DNA from: Rheum nobile
Taxonomy: Eukaryota > Streptophyta > Magnoliopsida > Caryophyllales > Polygonaceae
DNA length: 64,000 bases
Reading direction: 5' to 3'
NCBI GenBank assembly: GCA_027886185.1
Contig: WOAB01000098.1
Coordinates: 3,658,001 to 3,722,000, forward strand
Shown here: positions 1-8,775 of the stretch, piece by piece
Layout: every line of letters begins with the position of its first letter
Numbering within the stretch: the stretch's first letter is position 1
Made by a program: the position numbers and the translations under genes
Notes under the pieces: model-generated
Seen by the model: the letters and a program-made list of their open reading frames with translations, nothing else
Told to the model about the DNA's origin: nothing
Database searches by the model: none

Positions 1-355
1 TAGAATAGATCAAACTTGATAAATTTTCATTGATGAACTCAAACTGAGTTTGAAAGGGTTACAAAAGGAATCTCCTGAGCGGCAATACAAAATTTCTCGG
101 AGACTACCATGCTTATCAAAACGAACACTAAAATACTAGAAAAGAAACTGCCAAACTCGGCACTGGACTAATCATGGCGCCTTGAAACAATTCAAATAAT
201 CGGGAACTCTCATGCACTGCTTCTTTGCATAGGGTTCACCATCGGAGTCTGGTGTCGGACTTCTTGACTTACTCGGCCCTGGAGCACACGGCTCATCCCT
301 CAGCATCGGTGCCCTCAGCCTTTCTCTAGGCACGGGAACACTTGGTCCAGCCCCA

Positions 356-1174
356 TCAGATCCCGGTGATTGGCAAAACTCTTCCAGAAATCCTGGTTGG
401 AAGTAATCCTGGTTGGAAGTCTTTCCTGTTCACCTCGTACAAAGGGTCAAGTAGCAATTGTGCTTGGCGGATATACTCCTGGAGTTCGCGGACGTCCATA
501 AGCATTCGGGAGAGACCGACCTCAGCCTCGTACGTCCTCTCCTCCACGTCGTACAGGGCGTTCGACCATTCCTCCAGTCGTTCCTCCAGTACTCGGGGCC
601 TTGGCCTAGCCTGCTGAGTCGGGACCACCCTCGGTGTATCCATCGACTCCCACGGCCTTGCCCTCAAGCGAGTACGCTCAACCGCCTCGTCCACCAGGCA
701 ACACTCTTCAGAGGAAGCCATCTGACTCTGGCGAAACACCGATCGCGAGTCAGGACTCATCACTGGCCTCCTCCTGGCGGTATTTTCACCACTAAGTGTC
801 TCCCAAGCGGCAGGGGACAATGGAGAATACTCTCGCTCAAATGGAAACACCGGACTCGGAAGGATAAATTCCATCTCCGGGTCTTCATCGATTTCGAAGT
901 CGTCGTCGTAGTACCCTCCAAGGTACTGCGCCGGCTCCTCCTCTTCCTCTGTGTCTTCCCTTGGGTCCGCTTCCGGCTCCAACCCGGGAACCTCGGCCCT
1001 AACAGACACCAACACCACTGACTCTTCGAGTATAGTCTTCACCTCATCGGGTGGACTACTGGGCTCCCCGACCTCAAAGCACAGTAGGGGAACCGGGAAC
1101 TCTAGCCTTACTGGAGATGGCAGGGCCACCTCGGCTTCTTTCGGGTTCCTCTGGTGAGAGATGAATGCGCCCAT
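356..1174 (-). CDS. Unrecognised acidic, coiled-coil-like ORF in a retrotransposon leader (frameshifted)
   Basis: This is an open frame of 272 codons with an ATG at 1174, about 300 bp downstream of the PBS. I do not recognise the protein. Residues 60-120 are rich in D, E and P, including runs of glutamates and a DDD cluster. Residues about 195-245 are rich in E, L and R and suggest a coiled coil. There is no zinc knuckle, protease or RT motif. A 16-bp tandem duplication (389-404 and 405-420) near the 3' end shifts the frame to a stop at 356. With one copy, the reading would continue to a TGA at 172-174, 329 codons in all including the stop. It could be a divergent gag or an extra ORF of a large non-autonomous element. 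Confidence 0.5.
   Translation of the reverse strand: MGAFISHQRNPKEAEVALPSPVRLEFPVPLLCFEVGEPSSPPDEVKTILEESVVLVSVRAEVPGLEPEADPREDTEEEEEPAQYLGGYYDDDFEIDEDPEMEFILPSPVFPFEREYSPLSPAAWETLSGENTARRRPVMSPDSRSVFRQSQMASSEECCLVDEAVERTRLRARPWESMDTPRVVPTQQARPRPRVLEERLEEWSNALYDVEERTYEAEVGLSRMLMDVRELQEYIRQAQLLLDPLYEVNRKDFQPGLLPTRISGRVLPITGI
389..420. repeat. 16-bp perfect tandem duplication inside the unknown ORF
   Basis: The 16-base word AATCCTGGTTGGAAGT occurs twice back to back. Sixteen is not a multiple of three, so the second copy shifts the reading frame of the minus-strand ORF. The frame that is entered continues open for about 70 further codons. Confidence 0.85.
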
Positions 1175-1475
1175 AGTCTGCGGGGCGACGAGAAAAGGAT
1201 TAGTCTTTCTAAATATAGAAGCAAACTTTCTATATCAGACTGGAAAGAAGGCACGACTAGAACGGCAAAGTTTGTCAAGCGACACGTTTTTAATCAAATA
1301 AAATTTTAAATGGAAAATTCAAAATTTTCGAGAAAAAAAAAAAAATTCGCAGTTCAAAACGAGTAAACGGTTTATAAAATTTTCGTTCCTAGTAAAACGT
1401 TTTTGAAATCCCTGCCCAAAAAAAAATATTTTGTTTCCAGTAACACATTTTAAACCCGTTTTTAAAAACAAATTC

Positions 1476-1488
1476 GGCTCTGATACCA
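1476..1488 (-). other. Primer-binding site complementary to initiator tRNA-Met
   Basis: The minus strand reads TGGTATCAGAGCC, the standard plant PBS matching the 3' end of initiator tRNA-Met. It lies four bases inside the LTR end (TGTTACA then GATC). This fixes the minus-strand orientation of the element and the left LTR boundary. Confidence 0.9.
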
Positions 1489-3016
1489 GATCTGTAACAC
1501 CCCCAAATATATAACCTTGAAAGTATTACCGCCAGTGATCTCAGATTCCACATCCGAAGCCACCCAAGGCTTAACCAATTTATACAAATCATAAAACAAC
1601 ATTTAATACGAAATATCATAACATTTGATTAAATCAAAGTCTCGGAATTACATCCACAATTCCAAATACAACCAAAATACATAATATGTTTCAATACAGC
1701 GGAAGTCTTTTCAAATAAATAACAAAAATGTCTTGATCGGAGCGATCACCCGCCTAGGATCTCAACCTTGATAAAACTCTTAAAAACTTCATCTGCCTTC
1801 ATCGTCGTTTCTAGCCTTCACGTAACGGGATTTTACCTGATGTGTCGTATGAGACGGATGACACCAGCCAACCATGCAAGGAATAAAACCCGGTTGGTTA
1901 GTCTAATGAAAGACTATGCAAGGGTAAAACAGAAAGGTTCTAAGGTAGGCGTATTAGGTTAGACCCATCGCTTCTCGAATGAAAGCCGATGACGATAGTA
2001 AACCTCAATACCTCTACAAAATGATTCAAAGAAGAATGATCAAGAGAAGACTCCTAAAGATCGAGTCTAAAGGAAACATATGAAGAGAAGACTCTGAGAG
2101 ATTGAGTCTTATCGGAAAGTATGACAAGTGTTCGGGAACATTAAAGTTTCACACAAGCGTTTAAAAAGACTTGCCCATTTGGGTCCACGACCAACCTCAC
2201 CGCGTAATGCGAATTCAGATTTGGAAGGAGGACTTACTTTAGTCGAAGTCAGACGAGTTTCCAAGTTGTACTTCTCGCCCAAGGTTCATTAATTATGTAC
2301 ATAGCGGCACTTATCTTATTTTAGTGACAAAGCGTACATTCACGTTATAAGCTTTTATATATCATCTCATCGCGAGAGATATTGAAGGAAATAAATCCCG
2401 AGAATCAACACCAGCTGTGTGCACCTACCCTGAGTAAGGGCAAGGTCATGACCAGAGAAAGTACTAGGGAAAAATCCTCCTAGCACCAGTTATAAAGAAA
2501 CAGCTAGACCTCACAAAGTACATAGCGTTCCTACGAATACTCGTTCTAAATAAACAGTTAAAACCACATAATAATCCACATCAATGCCATCATGACAACA
2601 TTATATATATATATCTATAATAGCGTTGTTTCTAGCAGTATATACAACCTATTATAATATCTCTTTTAATCGAATCAAATACGTTTATCAAAACTGTTCC
2701 CAACGAAAACAATATTCATCCCATTTAATTAACAATTAAAATAATTGATAATTAATAGAAATATGGAATGATAAGCAAGAGCGAACCGCCACTTGCCTTA
2801 GATTAGACGAACGATTGACGAAGACGAGTTTCTGGGTCCGGAATGGGAACATAACTCGGATTACAGATTCCTACGGAACGACCCATAACGAAACCCTAGG
2901 TTAGATTCGACATTTAAAATGATACGAATCGAAGAAGGAACGGACCAAATCGAAGGAACGAAGTCCCCGACCGAGATCGACAAGCCCAAAGCCACGATCG
3001 CGATTGCCCAGGCAAT

Positions 3017-3157
3017 CCGCGGTCGCGGTGGGCACTGCTGCGGTCGCGGTCGTCGAGGACGAGTGTCCGCGATCACAGATGACAGCGGTCGCGAACGCGG
3101 TCGCCTATGTCACAGCCACGGTCGCGGCAGTTCATGTCCGCGGTCGCGGACATGAAC
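3017..3157. repeat. Cluster of CCGCGGTCGCGG near-palindromes in the LTR, including a 28-bp palindrome
   Basis: Copies start at 3017, 3038, 3116 and 3138, with a decayed copy at 3067 and several partial cores between. The copy at 3130-3157 is extended into two perfect 13-base arms (GTTCATGTCCGCG) around a central GT. The first pair is spaced 21 bp and the second 22 bp. Confidence 0.85.
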
Positions 3158-3518
3158 TCCGGCGACTCAGAATGGGAGAAATCTCACCGGGGGCGACGCG
3201 ACGGGGCTCGATTCGGATGGGGCTCGACTCTTGGGCACCTTGCACCTCCAATGCACCACCTTGAGAGCACCACCACCTCCAACAAGAGCTCCGGCGACAG
3301 CTTGAAGATTCCGGCGAGAGCTTCAACTTTCGGCGAGCAAGAAAACGAGAGAGGAAGAGTGTAATTTCATATTGGAGTGCCCTTCAACCTCCAGATCGAG
3401 CTCCTTTTATAGGCCAAAGGAAGATCTCTCCCAACCCAGATCAACGGCGAGCCAGAAGATCAACGGTGGCGTGAACGGCGAGGAGTCAGACGACGTGACG
3501 TTGGCGTGTTGGAGTTTT

Positions 3519-3619
3519 CCGCGGTCGCGGAACTTTATCCGCGGTCGCGGAAAATTCCTGTGTCCAGCCCTTCTGAAACCCACATTTCCGCGGTCGCGGA
3601 AATGCTGCCGCGGTCGCGG
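3519..3619. repeat. Two pairs of CCGCGGTCGCGG, 20 bp apart within each pair and 69 bp between pairs
   Basis: Exact copies of the 12-mer start at 3519, 3539, 3588 and 3608. All are flanked by TT/AA, extending the symmetry towards TTCCGCGGTCGCGGAA. The within-pair step is 20 bp and the pair-to-pair step is 69 bp, the same period seen in the Athila-like gag spacer at 46526-46764. Confidence 0.9.
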
Positions 3620-3872
3620 AAATGCCTTTTCCGCGTCTGTTTGCCCGGGGAAAGGTTTGGCATGGGTTTTAAACCCCGAATTAAATATATTTGTACCCAA
3701 ACAAATATTCTAAGCCCCGAAAAATACGTCGAATGTATTTTATATCTCTCAGGGGATTTTACAGAGATAAATCTCGATACAGAAATCCGAACCTCTCCAA
3801 AAACGATACGATCACAGAACGAGGGTTGAGTAAATTACCCAAATACCCTTACTAAAAATGAGGGATATTACA

Positions 3873-3935
3873 TCACCCCCTTAAAAGAAATTTCAACTCC
3901 GAAACTTGGCCGAATAAAACAAAAAAAACGAAGCG
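3873..3935 (-). other. Polypurine tract and pol C-terminal tail remnant next to the LTR
   Basis: The minus strand reads into the LTR through AAATTTCTTTTAAGGGGGTGA, a typical chromovirus polypurine tract. The short frame upstream resembles the terminal tail of Tekay-type polyproteins. This normally lies before a 3' LTR, so at least a scrap of a second internal region lies to the right of this LTR. Confidence 0.55.
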
Positions 3936-4266
3936 TTACACTTATCATTTCAGAAAATTTCATTTTTGCAGGCCTTTTGCAAACTTGGTTGAGTTGACAT
4001 ATAAACTCTCGGCCCCATGTGGTATAAAGTTCTTGTACCTCCCTCTAACTTTTATAGTTGTCAAATATATATGCACTAAAAATATTGATAATAATAAAAC
4101 TGTGAACTAATTTCCGTTGTCTTGTTATTATATTTATATACATAATTGATAGAACTTGACATAATTTATTAGTTCTGTGCTAGCTTACAAATAATAATGA
4201 CAGTTTATATGTGTGCAAGTATGATATATAACTTGAAATGCTATAATCATATATTAAGAATAATTA

Positions 4267-5300
4267 TCAATATTGCAATATATGTTGCAATGTATGTATG
4301 AAAGACAATACCTTTTTATATAGGTTAGATCTGTAGGAAATACTATTGCAATATCTGATTTCATCTTTGCAATTGTTTCCTCTCTTTGATTGCAAGTGAG
4401 CATGTGAGGTGTCCCTGATAACAACACTGAAGATTACATTGGGAATGTAAATTTCAATCTGCTCATAGTATGCAAGGTAGTCCTTCTGACATTTCAATTT
4501 AGATTATTTATTTTTCTTCTTAACTTATATTCTAATTACTGATTTTTAAACTTTTGCAATTATAGATGGTTCTAAACTGGAAATCAAATAGCCAAAATGT
4601 GAAGTTCACTTTGACACATATTCTACAAGGTAGTACTTCTGACATAAAAAATTAGTTTATCTTTATGATCATTAACTGGTAGTGTGATTATCGATTAAAC
4701 AAAATTTGCATTTACAGGCTTTAACATATAAATTCCAAGAGACATCTCTAACTCTAATTTACCATATACATAAGGTCATGGTTATTTATCTTTAAAATTA
4801 ACATCATACTATATTAAATTACTTTATAATCCTTTAATTTTGTACTTAACATATTTATTTTGTTATAGGAATTCCATGTGGGATCAGACTCGGACACATA
4901 ATATGGATTGTTATTAACTTAAAAGGTATATCATAAAGGACAACTCCGAAGTTTGACATATAATAAGCATCTCATTCCTTTAATATTGATAAGTTCACCA
5001 TAAAAGCTTTCTTAATGACCGCATGGATTTTATCACCCTGGAAAATAAGAAATATAATAATAATGGATATATCTAACTTGTATGACAATATTAGGCACAC
5101 AATTTTGTAAATACTAAAAAGATAATGTTAAAGCAATGCAAATCAATACCTTTTCATCCATTAATATTATTTCAGTTGTACCGTATTGCATAGGATCTTC
5201 TTACTTTGGAACTTTAAATAATCGAATTACGCGAACATTTAGCGCATAATTCCCTCGGCTACCTGTAATGTCCGTTATTTCTTGTAGTTCTTTTCACATA
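4267..5300 (-). pseudogene. Decayed replication protein A large-subunit-like gene
   Basis: Several exon-like pieces read in order on the minus strand. One at about 5270-5155 encodes a VRVIRLFKVP segment and, after a small frame break, YGTTEIILMDEK, ending at a good donor (AAG then GTATTG). The next, starting about 5040 after TTTCCAG, encodes GDKIHAVIKKAF, then an in-frame TGA, then YYMSNFGVV. These match the order of conserved segments in the first DNA-binding OB fold of plant RPA70-type proteins. A weaker piece lies at 4497-4267. The stop and missing segments indicate a pseudogene. Such RPA-like genes are frequently carried by Helitrons. Confidence 0.55.
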
Positions 5301-5489
5301 ACTACAAAACAATATAGAAAAAAACAAAAGGAATATGCTCAAACAAAGAATACTGATTGTTATTTGTAGAAAATACATAAACAATCATATCACTCATCTA
5401 AATCCAATTCATATTCTTTAGTTTATGCAGAAAATCATGTTAGTAGTGAACAATAAAAAGAGATGTATTAATAACAATATATAAAGAAA

Positions 5490-6170
5490 AAGGAATATGC
5501 TCAAAGAGGGTATTAGTTTATACAGGATATGCTCAGAGAGGGTATTAGTTTCATATGCAAAAGAACTAAACTAATGCGCTCTCTGAGAATATTTTGTACA
5601 AACTTTCAAGTAATCATGCCTAACTCGTTATATTCTGATTTCAAATCACTCATCTAAATAGAATGTGCATAATAATCAGTTTATTTATGTGCAAAAAATC
5701 ACCAAAAATGCCCTTGGAATACTATACATGCAAAATATCATTTACTTCAAATGCAATTTGCTTACTTCAAACTGAACGTAAAATCCAAATGGATCAATTT
5801 GTAAATGGTACAACCTATTATCAATCACCAAAATAATAGTAGACTGAGTAAAGATTAAACACATAAAAAAGAATAGGGAGAGGGGGATAGAATGATATTT
5901 CCAATATGACCAGTTGTAGTATAACATACAACAAGAGAAGTAACGATCATAGTAGTTTTGTATGTTAGGATAAATGAAAGAGATCAGAGTAGAAAAAAAA
6001 ACAGTGATGAAAAATCATACCTGCTAAATGATGAAAAATAAAAAATCGTACCTGCTAAATGATGAAAAAAAACAGTTTTGTATGCTAGGATAAATGAAAT
6101 AAGTTTATTTTTGTCCAGTTAGGGCCTTTAGTTCTTTTGCACGTACCTGCTAAATGATGAAAAACCGATT
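5490..6170. repeat. Short dispersed direct repeats in AT-rich DNA
   Basis: Near-identical words recur here: ATATGCTCARAGAGGGTATTAG twice between 5490 and 5560, and CCTGCTAAATGATGAAAAA three times between 6020 and 6170, with the phrase GGATAAATGAAA nearby. They are not part of any ORF and may be internal repeats of the Helitron-like unit. Confidence 0.5.
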
Positions 6171-6786
6171 GTGTAAGAGTAGTATTGCTATGGTTCTAGT
6201 TTATTGTACTGCAATTGTGGGAGCGGGTGTAGTTTTATAACCCCAAAAACCATTGAATTTATTCTACAAGATCGTTTAGAAATGAACAAAATATTTGGTT
6301 TTTAAATATTGGAAAACATGGATATGCAGTATATTGCTGACTTTAGGGTATCCTTTATTACATTTTCGAAATCTGCAGTATATTTGGAATATCCTTTATT
6401 AATGTTGACTTTGGGGTTTTGATTTTAGTGTGCATATATTGCAGTTGGAATTTTTATAATCAAATTTGCACGGCTGTTTTTGGAAATTGCAGATTTGTTA
6501 TAGTTTAGATGCATTTATTTTTATGTATTGTCATTTTTAGGGCAATCCAGTTTTTTGGTTAGAAAAGTGTAACAGGTTAAGTTTTTGCAGCAGGTTCATT
6601 TTTTGGTTCAATCCAGTTTTGCTCCTATTCTAATTGCATTTGGTAAAAAAAATCTAGCAGGTTTAGTTTGTGTGCTATTTGTCATAGCACAATAGGTTTA
6701 GGTTTTATGCTCTTTGTCCTAGCACATCATGTTTGCTCATATTTGAGGTTGCTATTTGTTATATTTTGTTGCTACTATTTGTCATA

Positions 6787-6882
6787 GCGAATCTGCATAT
6801 ATTAGGTACATTGCACATCTTGCACGGTTTTGTAACCAACTGTACATATGCAAATCTGCATATATTAGGTACATTGCACATA
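6787..6882. repeat. Tandem duplication of about 32 bp
   Basis: The segment starting AATCTGCATATATTAGG and continuing through ACATTGCACAT occurs at about 6787 and again at about 6850, separated by about 30 bp. It lies in AT-rich DNA within the Helitron-like region. Confidence 0.6.
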
Positions 6883-7259
6883 GTTGTAACAAATGTTGTA
6901 GAATTATTTTATTCCATATATTATGGTATATTTTGGCAATAATAGATCTTACACATATTGCAGAATCATTTTATTGCATTAGACTAATAGCTTGCCGAGA
7001 ATAAAGTGGGAATATAATAATTTTGGAAATAAAGTATTATAGAAACATTTTGGTTGATCTTTGATTTACGGTAAGTGTAGGATGCTGCAGATTTTGATTT
7101 TTAAAATAAATCTAAAAAAATGACAGGTTGCCACGTGTCAAATTCAATACCGTGATGCCACGTGGCATCATAAAATTTTGGTTCATTTTAGGGACGTCAC
7201 GTGGCGTAGTAGGTATTCTACTTTAGTAGATATATAGTAGATTGTAGTTTTTTTGAATT

Positions 7260-8240
7260 TAGTTTTAGTTTTGTTTTATTAGTTGAACACTACCGTAGAC
7301 AGAAGACTTTCAAGAGGGAATTTTTGTACTTTGGCATATTTTAAGATTCGGTATTTTTGTTCTAATTTGTCAATTTGGATTATATTGATATTGAGACTAA
7401 GTTTTCTTATCTCCCGCTTTTATTGAATAATTCATATATATTAATAATTAGTTTAAATCTTTTGAATATTGCTTTAATTATGTTTGGCTAAATTTCTAGT
7501 TCTAAGGTTGGGTTATCCTGTATGTAAATAGAATTATTTCTTTACATGAATTGAAATAGTATTTGATTCATTCCTAGTGTGCTTTATTTATGCCCATAGT
7601 ATCTTATGCGAATAGGATCCTATTAGGTTTGAGACTGAAAGATGATAATGTTAATAGGTAGTCAGATAGAGTTTGAGACGGATAGATAATAACTTTTATT
7701 GGATTCCTAGGAATTGAACCTGAGTGTTATTTATACGACAACAACTTAATTACTCTTGAGGATTAATAAGCTATCATAGATGTTCTAGGTTTGTCTGGAC
7801 TTATTAGCGGAACGCGACGAAAAATGTTATTTCAGTTTATCCCTGAACTCTAAGTGCTTACAGGGTTTGAAGGAGATTAGCTATATGCGACAACGATTGT
7901 TAGTTAAATTCAGACACATTTACTATCATCTGATAGGAGTTAGTAAATTACCTTGGATAACTTACCTTCATAATTTGAACTAGATTCAAGTCAAGTGTGA
8001 TTTTATTTATTCAAGCATAATTGTGGTGATCCTAAACTTTAGACACACTTATCCCATAGATTTCTATTTGTTTTCTTTATTATTATTTGTTACCACAATT
8101 ATAGTTCTTTCTAGTTCCTTATTTTATGGTCTAATAGTGTTTCAATTAATATTACATTGACACTTGACTATTACAATTGAAACCTCATAGTCGTAGACTT
8201 GCACTTAGGTTTTAACCACATCATTATCACGCAAAAAATG
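7260..8240. other. No gene seen; possible remnant of a Tat/Athila-type LTR or leader
   Basis: This AT-rich stretch has no useful ORF. Its word content (long T-rich runs, a late GTAGACTTGCACTTAGG phrase) is reminiscent of the 3' part of plant Tat/Athila LTRs, but no PBS or matching partner was found. Confidence 0.25.
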
Positions 8241-8775
8241 TGAAACCTACTACCACGTAAAGCATTTAAAGGTAATAGACATCACCCGAAACTCAAAATA
8301 CACTTCGTGGCTATCATCATAGAATTTTCATTCCTAGTATTGGATTGATTATAAAAGTTTGGTACACAAGGTCAAGTTACCGGATTTGTACTCTCTATCA
8401 AGTTTAGTAAGAGGCCAGAGTGAGCCCTTTATCCTTTAGCCGATTCCCTAGCCTTTATATTGGTGGTGAGCTCCATCCATTAGTTGTGCTTCAATTTTGT
8501 TGTCCAATTACAAGTTTATCGTTCTTCGTCCCGCAGCATATACACAATACATACATACATACCCCTCACTCTCAGATGTGTTTTTGCGGAAGCTGCGACG
8601 TTGCGGTGGTAATATTACAGCATAGCAATATGTAGAAAAAAATGAATACAAAAATTTGGATGTAAGAAGATTATCTAAGATAAGTCGGCGTTATATTCAT
8701 GAGGGAAAGCAAGGTGACAAGGCAAGATGGAGCTGCCGAAACCAGTTGTCTTCTCCAATTAAGCTTCTTGTATTG
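8240..8775. other. MRL1 downstream region; no gene seen
   Basis: This stretch holds a short ATAC/CATA microsatellite near 8545-8565 and no credible coding frame. The part nearest 8775 should include the MRL1 3' untranslated region, since the gene's stop codon is at 8776-8778 on the minus strand. Confidence 0.4.

Larger units (their letters stand above)
1..1492 (-). mobile_element. 5' internal region of an LTR retrotransposon, cut by the window edge
   Basis: Read on the minus strand, this stretch follows directly after the LTR at 1493-3872 and starts with a primer-binding site. It therefore looks like the untranslated leader and first ORF of a Ty3/gypsy-type element that continues beyond position 1. 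No gag, protease or RT homology is visible here; the only long frame is the unrecognised ORF described separately. It may be a non-autonomous (LARD-like) derivative, but that cannot be settled without the missing sequence. Confidence 0.65.
1493..3872 (-). mobile_element. LTR (about 2.4 kb) of a chromovirus-type Ty3/gypsy element
   Basis: On the minus strand the sequence begins TGTAATATCCC and ends GGTGTTACA, giving TG...CA termini with a short inverted repeat. It is followed by the tRNA-Met PBS on the left and preceded by a polypurine tract on the right. The size and termini fit the Tekay/Del group of chromoviruses, whose LTRs typically exceed 2 kb. The U3-like right half contains dense copies of a CCGCGGTCGCGG motif. 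Having internal-type sequence on both sides is odd and is listed as a finding. No second copy lies in the window. Confidence 0.75.
4100..7241 (-). mobile_element. Probable Helitron-like element (5' end placed, 3' end not found)
   Basis: At 7241 on the minus strand a TC follows an A and opens TCTACTATATATCTACTAAAG, which resembles the 5' terminus of plant Helitrons. GCCACGTG-type words follow, also common there. A decayed RPA70-like gene, a gene type often carried by plant Helitrons, lies further in on the same strand. I did not find a convincing 3' hairpin plus CTRR end, so the left limit is only an estimate. Confidence 0.4.

Noticed and set aside
458..1021. Plus-strand frame of 187 codons near the left edge
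   Set aside because: It lies opposite the longer minus-strand ORF that matches the orientation of the LTR and PBS.
1476..1488. tRNA-Met gene fragment
   Set aside because: Only the 13-nt PBS is present, directly at an LTR end, with no cloverleaf sequence around it.
3017..3619. CRISPR-like array of regularly spaced GC-rich repeats
   Set aside because: The 12-mers are too short, are paired at 20 bp and occur in retrotransposon coding and LTR sequence of a plant nuclear genome. There are no spacers of uniform size and no cas genes.
4179..4190. CTAG 3' end of the Helitron-like element
   Set aside because: The CTAG is present, but no GC-rich hairpin lies just upstream of it on the minus strand.
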